A stretch of 64,000 bases of DNA from Pistricoccus aurantiacus (GTDB taxonomy: Bacteria; Pseudomonadota; Gammaproteobacteria; Pseudomonadales; Halomonadaceae). The stretch covers positions 1,984,001 through 2,048,000 of the forward strand of contig NZ_CP042382.1 in NCBI RefSeq assembly GCF_007954585.1, given 5' to 3'. The notes beneath the pieces are model-generated. The model was not told where the DNA came from. It did not search any database and saw only the letters and a program-made list of their open reading frames with translations. The translations under genes were made by a program, and so were the position numbers. This document shows, piece by piece, positions 19,034 through 28,640 of the stretch; the stretch's first letter is position 1, and every line of letters starts with the position of its first letter.

Positions 19034-19705
19034 ATGAGTACATCCACGGAGTTGGTGATCGAGCCTCGCGGTGGCAAAGCTGCGGATGCCTGCGTCATCC
19101 TGCTGCACGGCCTGGGGGCCACCGGTCATGATTTCGAGCTGTTCGTGCCGACCTTGAACCTGCCCGGCGACAGCGCCGTGCGTTTCATCCTGCCCCATGC
19201 GACCCGTCAACCGGTAACCATCAATGGCGGCATGCGCATGCCCGCCTGGTACGACATTCTCGACATGGACCTGGGGCGCAAGATCGACGAACAACAGCTG
19301 CGTATTTCCGCTCAGCGCATCAAGGGCTATATAGATGCGCAGATCGACATCGGCATCGATAGCCGGCGGATCATCCTGGCGGGCTTTTCCCAGGGCGGGG
19401 CGGTGGCCTATCACACGGCGCTGACCTATCCGAAGCCGCTAGGCGGACTGCTGGCGCTGTCCACCTATTTCGCCACCGCGGACAGCATCGAACCCAGCCG
19501 AGCCAATCGCGATATCGTCATCGAAGTCCATCACGGCGATTTCGATCCGGTCGTTCCGGAGCGCCTGGGGCGGGCAGGGGTCGAGCGCGTTCGCGCCATG
19601 GGCTATACGGTGAATTATCGTCGCTATCCCATGCAGCACGCGCTATGTCCGGCCCAGGTCAACGATATTTCCCGCTGGCTGAGCGAACGACTGAAAAAAG
19701 GCTGA
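19034..19705 (+). CDS. Carboxylesterase, alpha/beta hydrolase (phospholipase/carboxylesterase family)
   Basis: 223 residues with LLHGLGATGHDFE (oxyanion region), the nucleophile elbow GFSQGG (Ser near residue 119), the acid in HHGDFDPVVP and the final His in MQHALCP, in the order of the catalytic triad of EstB-like esterases and acyl-protein thioesterases. AAGGAG lies 8 bases before the chosen ATG; the frame extends upstream to 18992 without support. A methyltransferase-like gene starts 3 bases after its stop, suggesting co-transcription. Likely a cytosolic esterase for short acyl esters. Confidence 0.88.
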   Translation: MSTSTELVIEPRGGKAADACVILLHGLGATGHDFELFVPTLNLPGDSAVRFILPHATRQPVTINGGMRMPAWYDILDMDLGRKIDEQQLRISAQRIKGYIDAQIDIGIDSRRIILAGFSQGGAVAYHTALTYPKPLGGLLALSTYFATADSIEPSRANRDIVIEVHHGDFDPVVPERLGRAGVERVRAMGYTVNYRRYPMQHALCPAQVNDISRWLSERLKKG

Positions 19706-19708
19706 TGC

Positions 19709-20338
19709 ATGAATACGTCCGAACGACGCCTGACGAGCCCTGCCGCGGCCCGCAACCGCGAGCCGATTCTCGAGGTGCTGCGAGAGGTCTTGCCGCCGCG
19801 AGGCGTGGTGCTTGAAATCGCCAGCGGCAGCGGCGAGCACGCCTTGCACTTCGCCAAGGCCATGCCAACCCTGCACTGGCAGCCCAGCGATACCAGCGGT
19901 AGCGCCCTGAATTCCATCGCCGCCTGGCGGGAGACCCTGTTTCATGCGGATGCGCCGGTCAACCTGCGCGAGCCGATCGCCCTGGACGCTCGGCTGCGCC
20001 CTTGGCCGGTGGAAGATTTCGTCGCGCTGGTATGCATCAACCTGATTCATATCGCCCCTTGGGAGGTCGCCAAGGCGCTGTTTCAGGAAGCGGGCGCGCG
20101 CTTGCCCGAGGGTGGAGTGTTCTACCTTTACGGCCCCTTCAGACGAGACGGCCAGCATACCAGCGAAAGCAACGCCGCCTTCGATGCCAGCCTGCGTGAG
20201 CAAAACCCCCGGTGGGGCGTTCGTGATCTGGAGGAAGTGATCGAGCTTGCCGCCAAGCATGGTCTCGCGTTGGAGCGTCTGGTGGAAATGCCCGCCAATA
20301 ATCTGAGTGTCGTATTCAAGCGCGAGCTGCCTGTCTGA
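19709..20338 (+). CDS. DUF938 SAM-dependent methyltransferase-like protein
   Basis: 209 residues. Near the N-terminus is a SAM-binding motif (VVLEIASGSGEHALHFAKAMP, about residues 32-52), and CINLIHIAPWEVAKALF is typical of DUF938, a family conserved in proteobacteria without a proven substrate. Starts 3 bases after the esterase gene, so it is probably translated from the same mRNA. Length is normal for the family. Confidence 0.85.
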   Translation: MNTSERRLTSPAAARNREPILEVLREVLPPRGVVLEIASGSGEHALHFAKAMPTLHWQPSDTSGSALNSIAAWRETLFHADAPVNLREPIALDARLRPWPVEDFVALVCINLIHIAPWEVAKALFQEAGARLPEGGVFYLYGPFRRDGQHTSESNAAFDASLREQNPRWGVRDLEEVIELAAKHGLALERLVEMPANNLSVVFKRELPV

Positions 20339-20414
20339 GAGCACTTGCACTTGCCGCAGCGAGGATCGACACTAAAATCCGTGAATTTCATCTTTCATTG
20401 CAAAGGAAAATGCC

Positions 20415-20654
20415 ATGGCTGATCTATCCGAGGACTTTCGTCTTCCCGAGCCCTGTCCGCAGTGTGGAAGCCATCGCGTGCGAGCTTCCCAGGTACATAA
20501 TCCGGACGACAAGGTGTTCTGCGCGTCCTGTAATACCTATCGTTGCCTGTATTGGGAAGCGGAGGAAATGCTCGACAAGGATTCGCGCAGCGAAAAGGAA
20601 AAGCTGATCGAGGAAGTCGAAAATCGCAAGAGCGACGAGCCCAACGTGGATTGA
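20415..20654 (+). CDS. Small zinc-ribbon protein
   Basis: 79 residues. Two cysteine pairs, CPQCGSH (residues 14-20) and CASCNTYRC (about 36-44), are spaced as in a zinc ribbon; the C-terminal half is highly charged (KDSRSEKEKLIEEVENRKSDEP). AAAGGAAAATGCC leads the ATG. No function can be named; such small metal-binding proteins often act in nucleic-acid or protein contacts. Probably real, given the ribosome site and the conserved-looking cysteine pattern. Confidence 0.7.
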   Translation: MADLSEDFRLPEPCPQCGSHRVRASQVHNPDDKVFCASCNTYRCLYWEAEEMLDKDSRSEKEKLIEEVENRKSDEPNVD

Positions 20655-20810
20655 TGGCCTGATCCGGGTTTTGAATTTTTGACTGTCGCTGTTATACGAC
20701 TTTTGGCGTAGAAGATTTCCGCGTATCGTGTTGCGTTGCAACATAACGAGCCCAGTATGTTCGACTGAGAATGCCGGGCCCGCAACCACGATCCGACGCG
20801 GAGATTGGCT

Positions 20811-21860
20811 ATGTGGCAAAAACTCAAGATAGGGGAGCGGCGAGCGGCTCCTAGAATCAGCCTGGCGCTTCAGGGCGGCGGCGCCCACGGCGCCTATACC
20901 TGGGGCGTGCTGGATAGGCTGCTGGAAGACGGCTTGCAAATCGATGGCATCAGCGGTACCAGCGCCGGCGCCATGAACGCGGTGGCGCTTGCCCAGGGCT
21001 GGATGGATGGCGGTGCGGAAGGAGCGCGTGAATCCTTGTCGGCTTTCTGGCAAGCGGTGGCGAATCGCGTGCCTTTTCAAATGGACGTGCTGCACAGCCT
21101 TGACCCGAACGGTAATGGCGCCATGCCGGCGTCCATGAATATGATGCTGGCGCTTACACGTCTACTCTCACCGTATCAGCTCAATCCGCTGGAGTTGAAT
21201 CCTCTGCGGGATATCATGCGCGAGCAGTTCGATTTCGGACGTCTGCAGTCCGCCTGCCCCTTCAAGCTGTTCATCGCCGCCACCAATGTACGTACCGGCA
21301 AGATACGCCTGTTTCACAACGCAGAACTCGGCGAAAACGCGCTGTTGGCGTCGGCCTGCCTGCCCACGCTGCAACAGGCGGTGGAAATCGACGGCGAGGC
21401 TTATTGGGATGGGGGTTATGTCGCCAACCCGGCGGTCTATCCACTGATATACGAATGCAAGACACCGGACATCCTGCTGATATTGCTGGACCCTCTGATA
21501 CGAGAAAGCGTGCCCCGCAGCTCCCGGGAAATCGCTGCGCGCAGCATGGAATTGAATTTCTCCACCAGCTTCCTGCGCGAAATGCGCACGATTACCCAGG
21601 CGCGTAGCTATATAAAAGGGTCCGCCTCGCGATGGCTGCCTTACGGACGCCTGGAACGCAAACTCATGCGTCTGCGTTTTCATCTTATCGATGCGGACGA
21701 GCTTTCCAGTATCAATGGCATCAGCAAGCTCAACGCTACCGCTGGCTTTCTCACCCAGCTGCGCGACCTTGGCCGCGAGCGAACCGAGCAGTGGCTTTCG
21801 CACCATCGACGCGATATCGGTCGACGGGCGTCGATGAATGGAGAGAGGCTCTTTACCTGA
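20811..21860 (+). CDS. Patatin-like phospholipase (first of two)
   Basis: 349 residues. GGGAHGAYTWG is the oxyanion-hole loop, GTSAGAMNA the nucleophile elbow (GxSxG) and DGGYVANP carries the catalytic Asp (DGG), so the Ser-Asp dyad is complete. The frame opens at TTG 20805; ATG 20811 with GGAG seven bases upstream is used. Its paralogue lies at 23507-24523 on the other strand, with phoH between. Patatin-like proteins of this short bacterial type hydrolyse acyl lipids; a role in membrane lipid or PHA-related acyl turnover is conceivable but unproven. Confidence 0.88.
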   Translation: MWQKLKIGERRAAPRISLALQGGGAHGAYTWGVLDRLLEDGLQIDGISGTSAGAMNAVALAQGWMDGGAEGARESLSAFWQAVANRVPFQMDVLHSLDPNGNGAMPASMNMMLALTRLLSPYQLNPLELNPLRDIMREQFDFGRLQSACPFKLFIAATNVRTGKIRLFHNAELGENALLASACLPTLQQAVEIDGEAYWDGGYVANPAVYPLIYECKTPDILLILLDPLIRESVPRSSREIAARSMELNFSTSFLREMRTITQARSYIKGSASRWLPYGRLERKLMRLRFHLIDADELSSINGISKLNATAGFLTQLRDLGRERTEQWLSHHRRDIGRRASMNGERLFT

Positions 21861-21880
21861 GCAAGTTTTCCAGGATTCTT

Positions 21881-23293
21881 CTATAAAAGCTCCTCCGCGG
21901 CCAGCGCCAGGCGCGAGCGCTCGATGCCCTTTAGCGTGATGTGGCCCGCGTGGGGCCAGTCGCGAAAGCCCTGCACCGCGGCGGCCATGCCACAGGTATT
22001 GGCGGTAAGGTAGGGCGTGTCGATCTGGCCCACGTTGCCCAGGCAGACGATCTTGGTATTGCGCCCGGCTCGGGTCAACAGGGACTTGAGCTGTTTTGGA
22101 GTGAAATTCTGCGCCTCGTCGATGATCAGGAAGGTGTCGTTCAGGGTACGACCGCGCATGAAGGTCGGCGAGCGAATCTGCACCCGAGAGCCGATCAGCG
22201 AGCGGGTGGCTTCCTCGCTCCAGCTGGAGGTGCCGTCGTGCTCGTCCCGCAGCAGGTTATCCATGTTGTCGTGAAAGGCGCCCATCCAGGGCGACATCTT
22301 CTCTTCCTCGGTGCCGGGCAGGAAGCCGATATCCTCGCCCAAGGGGATCGGTGCCCGGGTGAAGACGATGCGCTCGAACTGCTTGGCATCCAGGGTCTGC
22401 TGAAAGGCGGCGGCCAGGGTCATGAAGGTCTTGCCGGTACCGGCGCTGCCGGCGAGGGTGACCAGATCGATCTGAGGATCCATCAATAGATTGAGGGCAA
22501 AGTTCTGGCGGCTGTCGTTAGCGTGTACGCTCCAGACCCCGGCGTGATGGCGGTAGTTGGTCAGTAATCTGAGCCGCGCGCCCTGGGGCGTCAGGGCCTC
22601 GACGATGGCTTCGAAATGGGCGCCGTTTTCGCTGTCGGAAATCAGCATGCCCAGATGCCAGTCCGTCGGCGGCGCACCCTCGAGATGATAGTAGGTATGA
22701 TGATCCCCCCGGGTGACGGTGATATCGACATTCAAGGTTTCCCAAAGATCCTGGCCGCGTTCACCGGCGTCCGGATAGATCTTGACGCCTTCGAGCATGG
22801 TGTCGCTGTCGCTGAATACTCGATCGTTGAGATAATCCTCGACGGGGATTTCAAGGGCGGTCGCCTTGATGCGCAGGTTGATGTCCTTGGTGACCAAAAT
22901 AACCGAGGCATCCGGTCGTTCCGCGCGCAGCCGACAGGTTTCCGCGAGCAGGCGGTTGTCCGGGCTATCCTCCAGGTTGTCCAGGGGGGTGAGATCCTGG
23001 TAGCACAAAAATCGCAGCCGGCCGCTGCTGTCGCCGACCCCGGGGAGAGGAATGCCCTGCTGGATGTCGGCAAAACTAATCTTGTTGGTCAGATCGGAAA
23101 GCGTGCGGCTGACCTGACGGGCGGTGCGAGCGATTTCGCGAATGCCGTTCTTGTGTTTGTCGAGCTCTTCGAGAACCGTCATGGGGATGACCACATCGTG
23201 CTCCTCGAATTGATAGAGCGCGCTTGGGTCGTGAATGAGAACGTTGGTATCCAGCACGTAAAGCCGGGTAGCTTTCTTGTCGAGTCGTACCAT
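21881..23293 (-). CDS. PhoH-family ATPase with N-terminal PIN domain
   Basis: 470 residues. The N-terminal part (about 1-150) is a PIN nuclease-like domain (YVLDTNVLIHDPSAL, MTVLEELDKHKNG, SVILVTKDINLRIKA with the acidic residues of the site), joined to a PhoH ATPase domain with Walker A GSAGTGKT (near residue 284) and Walker B FLIIDEAQN (near 391). PIN-PhoH proteins are linked to RNA unwinding and cleavage. The frame begins at TTG 23341; the ATG for MVRLDKKATRLYVLDTNV, preceded by AAGGAG, is chosen. It sits between two patatin genes and is convergent with the first. Confidence 0.9.
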   Translation of the reverse strand: MVRLDKKATRLYVLDTNVLIHDPSALYQFEEHDVVIPMTVLEELDKHKNGIREIARTARQVSRTLSDLTNKISFADIQQGIPLPGVGDSSGRLRFLCYQDLTPLDNLEDSPDNRLLAETCRLRAERPDASVILVTKDINLRIKATALEIPVEDYLNDRVFSDSDTMLEGVKIYPDAGERGQDLWETLNVDITVTRGDHHTYYHLEGAPPTDWHLGMLISDSENGAHFEAIVEALTPQGARLRLLTNYRHHAGVWSVHANDSRQNFALNLLMDPQIDLVTLAGSAGTGKTFMTLAAAFQQTLDAKQFERIVFTRAPIPLGEDIGFLPGTEEEKMSPWMGAFHDNMDNLLRDEHDGTSSWSEEATRSLIGSRVQIRSPTFMRGRTLNDTFLIIDEAQNFTPKQLKSLLTRAGRNTKIVCLGNVGQIDTPYLTANTCGMAAAVQGFRDWPHAGHITLKGIERSRLALAAEELL

Positions 23294-23506
23294 TGGCGCG
23301 GGCACTCCTTGAGATCTCGGCGATATAGACCCCGGCGGCAAAACGTTTCGCGATGAATAACGACATCATGTCATCAGCTTCGCTCGCTGCCGGCGTTCGC
23401 GTCATGGAATGGCGGCGATTCCTCTTTTGACCGGTTCACGAGGAAGATGACCCCGCCATGGCAACGCTGTCAATCAACGAAAGCTATCTGTCAAAAAAGC
23501 CGTCCA

Positions 23507-24523
23507 TTACAAATAGACGTCATCGATATCCAGGGTGGAGCGATCTCCCACCGCCTCGAGATTTTCCTTGAGCCAGCGCTCCGCCGCCTCGCGTCCGCGC
23601 TCCTTAAGGCGCTGTAGAAACGCCCATTCCGCGTTCAGCTTGCTCGAAATGGACAGGTTATCCAGGATATGCTGACCGTCGATGCGATGCAGGTGGGTAT
23701 CCCGGTAACAACGGATATTCAGATCCCGATCGTCGATCAGATTCTTGAGCATCGCCACACTGCGTATTTCCTTGATCAAGGGCGCATTGAAGGTGATCTC
23801 GTTCAGGCGATTGGAGATTTCCGCCGCGGTCCTGGGCACCTTGTCACGATAGACCGGGTTGATCTGCACCAGCACGATATCCCGTGAGTCGCATTCTTCC
23901 ATCAAGGGGAAAATCGACGGATTGCCCATGTAGCCGCCATCCCAGTAGGCCTCCCCGTCGATTTCCACCGCCTTGTAGATGAACGGCAGACAGGCGGACG
24001 CCATTACCGCGTCGCAACTCATTTCTTCGCGCCGAAAGGTACGCTGCTTGCCGGAGCGCACGTTAGTGGCGGAGACGAACAGCTTGAGATAGGGGCACTG
24101 GCGAACCCGCTCGAAATCCACATGCGCCTCGAGCAGGTCGCGCAGCGGATTGATATCCAGCGGGTTGAGTTGATAAGGCGAAAAAAATCGCGACAGTAGA
24201 TCGAAGCCCAGATAACCCGGCGAGTAGTCGAGGCTCCAGTTGCCCATCCACATGTCCAGAGGCGTACGCCTGATGGGGCTGAGCATCGCCGCCCGGCTTA
24301 TCGAATGCCAGAAGCCGTTCAGCGCGTCTCGCGCCTTGTCCTCGCTGCCTTCGAGCAGGCCGTCCGCGGCAATGACCGCGTTCATGGCGCCGGCGCTGGT
24401 GCCACTGATACCCTCGATATAGACCAGCGGGCTTTCCAGCAGATAATCGAGCACGCCCCAGGTAAAAGCGCCGTGTGCGCCGCCGCCCTGAAGGGCGAGA
24501 TTGAGTCCTTTCGCTTGGCTCAT
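23507..24523 (-). CDS. Patatin-like phospholipase (second of two)
   Basis: 338 residues with the same motifs as the copy at 20811-21860: LALQGGGAHGAFTWGVLDYLLE, GISGTSAGAMNAV and DGGYMGNPSIFPL. The two proteins align along their whole length (for example FSPYQLNPLDINPLRDLL against LSPYQLNPLELNPLRDIM), so they are paralogues. AAGGA lies 8 bases before the ATG chosen (MSQAKGLNLALQ). It is divergent from the PLD-family gene, with about 100 bases between. Confidence 0.88.
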   Translation of the reverse strand: MSQAKGLNLALQGGGAHGAFTWGVLDYLLESPLVYIEGISGTSAGAMNAVIAADGLLEGSEDKARDALNGFWHSISRAAMLSPIRRTPLDMWMGNWSLDYSPGYLGFDLLSRFFSPYQLNPLDINPLRDLLEAHVDFERVRQCPYLKLFVSATNVRSGKQRTFRREEMSCDAVMASACLPFIYKAVEIDGEAYWDGGYMGNPSIFPLMEECDSRDIVLVQINPVYRDKVPRTAAEISNRLNEITFNAPLIKEIRSVAMLKNLIDDRDLNIRCYRDTHLHRIDGQHILDNLSISSKLNAEWAFLQRLKERGREAAERWLKENLEAVGDRSTLDIDDVYL

Positions 24524-24625
24524 GAAGCATTTCCTTCCACGGTTGATTGTCCTGATGACCGGCGACACCCGCTGGTCAGACGAGTAAACTTCTTGGACTT
24601 TTTTACCTCGAGATGTTGTTTGGCG

Positions 24626-26185
24626 ATGAAATTATCCGGTTCAAAGAACGCATGGGGGTTGATGTTCGGCATCAGCCTGGGGTTGCTTGGCGGCTGCCAA
24701 TCGCTGCCCTCCCTGGAGGGGCGCAGCCAGACCGGCGCCTTGAGCGAAGCCGAGGCCAGTGAGACCACCCTGGGACAAGCCATCTCTCCACGGGCGAAGG
24801 AACATCCCGGTGAAAGCGGTATTCTGGCCCTGTCGAATCCACGAAAGGCCTTTGCCGCACGGACACTGCTGGCGCAAGCCGCGGAACGTACTCTGGATGT
24901 GCAGTATTACATCTGGCAGGACGATATCACGGGAACCTTGCTGTTTCAGGCATTGTTCGATGCGGCAAAACGTGGCGTCAGGGTACGCTTATTACTCGAT
25001 GACATGAATACCGCCGGGCTCGACCCGCTGCTGCTGGCCTTGGATTCCCATGCCAATATCGAGGTGCGGCTGTTCAATCCCTTCGTGCATCGATCGTTCC
25101 GCCCGCTGGATTTCATTCTGCATTTTTCTCGCGCCAATCGGCGTATGCACAATAAATCCTTCACCGCCGACAACGCGGCCACCATCGTCGGCGGACGCAA
25201 TATCGCCGATGAGTATTTCGGCGCCAGTGAAAATACCATGTTCGCGGATCTGGACGTGCTGGCAGTGGGACCCGTGGTGAATGAGGTCTCCCAGGATTTC
25301 GACCGTTACTGGGCGAGTCGTTCTTCCTATCCGCTGGGTGATATTCTGAAGGGTTCAGGATCGGCGGACGGTCGCGAACTCAGTGAAGCCGTCAACAAGA
25401 TCAATAATGATGAAGATGCGAGGGCCTATATTGAAGCTCTCAGGAATTCCGAGACAATCAAGGGATTGATACAGGGCCGTTTGGCGCTGGAGTGGGCAGA
25501 GACGCGACTGATCAGCGACGACCCTGCCAAGGGGGTTGGCGAGGCGTCGAACGAGGCGTTGTTAACCTATCGACTGAATCCGGTCATCGGCGAGGCACAA
25601 ACCGAACTGGAGCTGGTCTCCGCCTATTTCGTGCCCACCAAGGTCGGCGCCGAGGCGCTGGTGGAACTGGCACAAAAGGGGGTGGATATCAAGGTGCTTA
25701 CCAACTCGCTTGAGGCCACGGACGTAATACCGGTGCATGCCGGCTATGCCAAGCGCCGTAAAACGCTACTCAAAGCGGGCATCACCCTATATGAAATACG
25801 CGGCGCCTCAGCTCAGGCGGACGCCACTCAGAATACCGGTCCTTTCGGCAGCTCCGCCGCCAGCCTGCACGCCAAGACCTTCGCTGTGGACGATGAGCGA
25901 CTCTTCGTCGGCTCCTTCAACTTCGATCCTCGCTCGGCAAAGCTCAATACCGAACTGGGTTTTGTTATCGAAAGCCCGGAGCTGGCCAAGCGAGTCAGCC
26001 AGACATTCGAAACCAACGTGCCGAAAAATGCCTACCTGGTAAAGCTTTCGCAAGATGGCGACCTGTACTGGCTCGCCCAGCAAAATGGCAAGCTGGAGCG
26101 CTTTGATACCGAACCCAACACCAGCATCTGGAAGCGTATTGGAGTCTATATCACGGCGAAATTGCCGATCGAGTGGCTGTTGTAA
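24626..26185 (+). CDS. Phospholipase D-family lipoprotein (cardiolipin synthase-like)
   Basis: 519 residues. The signal peptide ends in a lipobox (GLLGGCQ, Cys about residue 24), so the protein is probably anchored to the outer or inner membrane. Two HKD motifs are present: HNKSFTADN (near residue 175) and HAKTFAVDDERLFVGSFNFDPRS (near 414), the arrangement of the PLD superfamily. Likely a phospholipase or phosphatidyltransferase acting on envelope lipids. The frame stays open upstream but overlaps the patatin start; ATG 24626 gives the signal peptide. Its stop is 1 base from that of the convergent GFA gene. Confidence 0.87.
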   Translation: MKLSGSKNAWGLMFGISLGLLGGCQSLPSLEGRSQTGALSEAEASETTLGQAISPRAKEHPGESGILALSNPRKAFAARTLLAQAAERTLDVQYYIWQDDITGTLLFQALFDAAKRGVRVRLLLDDMNTAGLDPLLLALDSHANIEVRLFNPFVHRSFRPLDFILHFSRANRRMHNKSFTADNAATIVGGRNIADEYFGASENTMFADLDVLAVGPVVNEVSQDFDRYWASRSSYPLGDILKGSGSADGRELSEAVNKINNDEDARAYIEALRNSETIKGLIQGRLALEWAETRLISDDPAKGVGEASNEALLTYRLNPVIGEAQTELELVSAYFVPTKVGAEALVELAQKGVDIKVLTNSLEATDVIPVHAGYAKRRKTLLKAGITLYEIRGASAQADATQNTGPFGSSAASLHAKTFAVDDERLFVGSFNFDPRSAKLNTELGFVIESPELAKRVSQTFETNVPKNAYLVKLSQDGDLYWLAQQNGKLERFDTEPNTSIWKRIGVYITAKLPIEWLL

Positions 26186-26186
26186 G

Positions 26187-26615
26187 TCACGAGGATTTGC
26201 CGTTGCCGGCCTCGAAAACCTCTCGCCCCGTCATCTGACGGGTCGCGTTGGAAAAGTCATAGAAATCCGGTTTCTCGTCGGTGAATATTTCCAAGGCTAA
26301 ATCCCAGGGCTGGCCGTTGTCGATCAAGCCCACGGGCAGGACATAAGCGTCCTCGTCGTTGAGACGATAAAAGAGGTGGGTCCCGCAATGGCGGCAAAAG
26401 CCGCGCTTCGCCCAGTCAGAAGAAGCATAGGTGGTGATATTTTCCTCGCCCTCGATCTGGACTTGCCTGCCGGCCTCGACGGCGAAAAAGGGCCCGCCCC
26501 CCCACCGGCGGCAGATGCTGCAATGGCAGACGCCCACCTGATGATCGGAAATGTTGACGGTCAAGCTCACCGCACCACAAAGACAGCTGCCTCGACATTC
26601 CTCGGCCTTCGACAT
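26187..26615 (-). CDS. GFA-family protein (glutathione-dependent formaldehyde-activating-like)
   Basis: 142 residues. Zinc-binding cysteines of the GFA (Mss4-like) fold are visible: GSCLCGAV, CHCSICRRWGG and FCRHCGTHLFYR. Members include formaldehyde-activating enzyme and CENP-V-like proteins, but most have no tested function. CAGGAGG lies 8 bases before the ATG used. Convergent with the PLD lipoprotein gene. Confidence 0.88.
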   Translation of the reverse strand: MSKAEECRGSCLCGAVSLTVNISDHQVGVCHCSICRRWGGGPFFAVEAGRQVQIEGEENITTYASSDWAKRGFCRHCGTHLFYRLNDEDAYVLPVGLIDNGQPWDLALEIFTDEKPDFYDFSNATRQMTGREVFEAGNGKSS

Positions 26616-26876
26616 ATCGGCGTCCTCCTGATGAAAAATAGAGTGTAGTCGTCTTGCACGCTCGTCGTCGAAACTTGAACCCGATGTTTTGGCCACTCCG
26701 CAGATCGCCGCCGTTCGCCCTGCTACAACTTGCGCCCCGGGGCGAAGACACCGACGCGCGTATCGAGCGCCACTGGAATGCTCATACAAAAAGCGCTGGG
26801 AGAGCAGATCAGCTCCGAGGCCATATGGTGGAAGCGTTTCGTGGGTTACGGTGAAACGTCATGATTTATCGGATGC

Positions 26877-27563
26877 TTATTCCTTGGCCGGCGTTGGGCG
26901 CACCAGAATTTCGTTGACATCCACATGGACGGGCTGGCTTAAGGCGTAGATCACCGCGTTGGCGATGTCTTCATCCTTCAAGGCATGGGACGGGGATTCG
27001 TCGAAGAAAGGCGTATCCACCATGCCGGGCTCGATCAGGGTGACGCGAATTCCCGTGCCACGCAGCTCTTCTCGCAGGTTGTAGCCGATGCCGGTCACCG
27101 CCCACTTGCTAGCGCCGTACATGGAGCCGGGAATGGTGGCGCGACCCGCGGCGGAACCGGTGAGCAGCACATGCCCTTGGCTATCCTTGAGGGCGGGCAA
27201 TGTCGCTTGCAGGGTCAGACCGACGCCGTAGACGTTGGTCAGTAGCATATCCTTCCACTGCTCGTGATCCGCTCCGCTGAACCCACCGGGGGAGCCGCCG
27301 CGTCCGGCGTTGGCAAAGACCGCGTCCAGACGACCGAAGCGTTCCAGCGCCTGCTCCACCATGGCCTGCTGGTCCTCCATCGAGGTCACGTCGCAGCTCA
27401 CCGTAAATACTTTGTCAGTGCCGATTTCCTCGGCGAGCGCTTCGAGCTTATCGACGCTGCGCGCCGCCAGCACCAGCTGGTAGCCTTTTTCGGCGGCGGC
27501 CCGGGCGGTGGCGGCGCCGATGCCGCTGGACGCGCCGGTAATAAGTAGTACGCGATCTTCCAT
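26877..27563 (-). CDS. Short-chain dehydrogenase/reductase
   Basis: 228 residues, classical SDR: TGASSGIG cofactor motif near the N-terminus, NAG (FANAGRGG), catalytic Ser (LLTGSAAGR) and YGASK (YxxxK). AAGGAG six bases before the ATG supports this start over the upstream TTG. NAD(P)H-dependent oxidoreductase related to YdfG-type serine/3-hydroxy acid dehydrogenases; substrate not determined. About 260 bases lie between it and the GFA gene, in which I see no gene. Confidence 0.88.
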   Translation of the reverse strand: MEDRVLLITGASSGIGAATARAAAEKGYQLVLAARSVDKLEALAEEIGTDKVFTVSCDVTSMEDQQAMVEQALERFGRLDAVFANAGRGGSPGGFSGADHEQWKDMLLTNVYGVGLTLQATLPALKDSQGHVLLTGSAAGRATIPGSMYGASKWAVTGIGYNLREELRGTGIRVTLIEPGMVDTPFFDESPSHALKDEDIANAVIYALSQPVHVDVNEILVRPTPAKE

Positions 27564-27714
27564 GGTTTGCTCCTTCAATTATCGAAAATCCAAAGGTCGT
27601 CGAATATCCATTCGATCCAACTCGACAATCTACCTCGAGAACAGCCTAACGCCGCAGTCATGGCTTGCTCAAGGAATCGATACTTTTCTTCGGATATCGC
27701 TAATAGTGGAGAGA

Positions 27715-28581
27715 TCAAAACCTGTTGATCGGTACTTTCAGATAAATCTGGCCGTTATCCTCCGACGGCGGCATATGGCCGGCGCGCATGTTGACCTGTA
27801 CCGAAGGCAGGATCAGCCGGGGCATGTCAAGGGTGGCATCGCGCTCGGTGCGCATCTTCACGAATTCCTCCTCGCTGATGCCCTCATGGACATGCACGTT
27901 ATGGCGACGCTGCTCTTCCACAGTGGTTTCATGCTGGAACGTCTCGCGATCCGGCGCCTTGTAGTCGTGGCACAAAAACAGGCGTGTCTTGTCGGGCAGC
28001 GTCAGCACCTTCTGAATGGAGCGGTAAAGGGTGCTCGCATCACCGCCGGGAAAATCGCAGCGGGCGGTACCATAGTCGGGCATGAACAGAGTATCGCCGA
28101 CAAAGGCCGCATCGCCGATCACATAGGTCAGGCAGGCGGGAGTATGGCCGGGCGTATGCAGCACCCGGCCTTCCAGGTTGCCGATGGCAAAAGTATCCCC
28201 TTCCTCGAAGAGACGATCGAACTGGCTGCCGTCACGAGCGAATTCAGTGCCGGCATTGAACGCCTTGCCGAACACTTCCTGGACGACGGTGATCCGGGCG
28301 CCAATTCCCGTCTTGCCTCCCAGTTTCTCATGCAGATAAGGCGCGGCGGAGAGGTGGTCCGCATGGACGTGGGTCTCGAGAATCCACTCGACCGCCAGTC
28401 CCTCCCGCTCCACGAAAGCGATGATTTCATCCGCGGAGTGGACGTCGGTGCGACCGGCGGCATAGTCGAAATCGAGTACCGAATCGAGAATGGCGCAGGC
28501 GTTGCTGTCAGGATCCCGCACCACGTAGCTGAACGTATTGGTCGGCTCGTCGAAGAAGTGAGTCACGATTGGATGAGACAT
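27715..28581 (-). CDS. Persulfide dioxygenase-like MBL-fold hydrolase (ETHE1/Blh type)
   Basis: 288 residues. Metal-binding THVHADHLSA (HxHxDH), HTPGHTPACL, GDTLFMPDYGTARCDFPGG and LFLCHDYKAP are diagnostic of the ETHE1/BLH branch of metallo-beta-lactamase folds, non-heme iron dioxygenases that oxidise glutathione persulfide to sulfite. GGAGG eight bases before the ATG fixes the start. A secreted rhodanese gene lies directly upstream on the same strand; the pair fits sulfide/persulfide detoxification. No sulfide:quinone reductase gene is in the window. Confidence 0.88.
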   Translation of the reverse strand: MSHPIVTHFFDEPTNTFSYVVRDPDSNACAILDSVLDFDYAAGRTDVHSADEIIAFVEREGLAVEWILETHVHADHLSAAPYLHEKLGGKTGIGARITVVQEVFGKAFNAGTEFARDGSQFDRLFEEGDTFAIGNLEGRVLHTPGHTPACLTYVIGDAAFVGDTLFMPDYGTARCDFPGGDASTLYRSIQKVLTLPDKTRLFLCHDYKAPDRETFQHETTVEEQRRHNVHVHEGISEEEFVKMRTERDATLDMPRLILPSVQVNMRAGHMPPSEDNGQIYLKVPINRF

Positions 28582-28640
28582 GGTGAAAACCTCCATAATC
28601 GAGCGTCATTTATCTCCTCGCGTAAAAAAGTATTGAGCCA

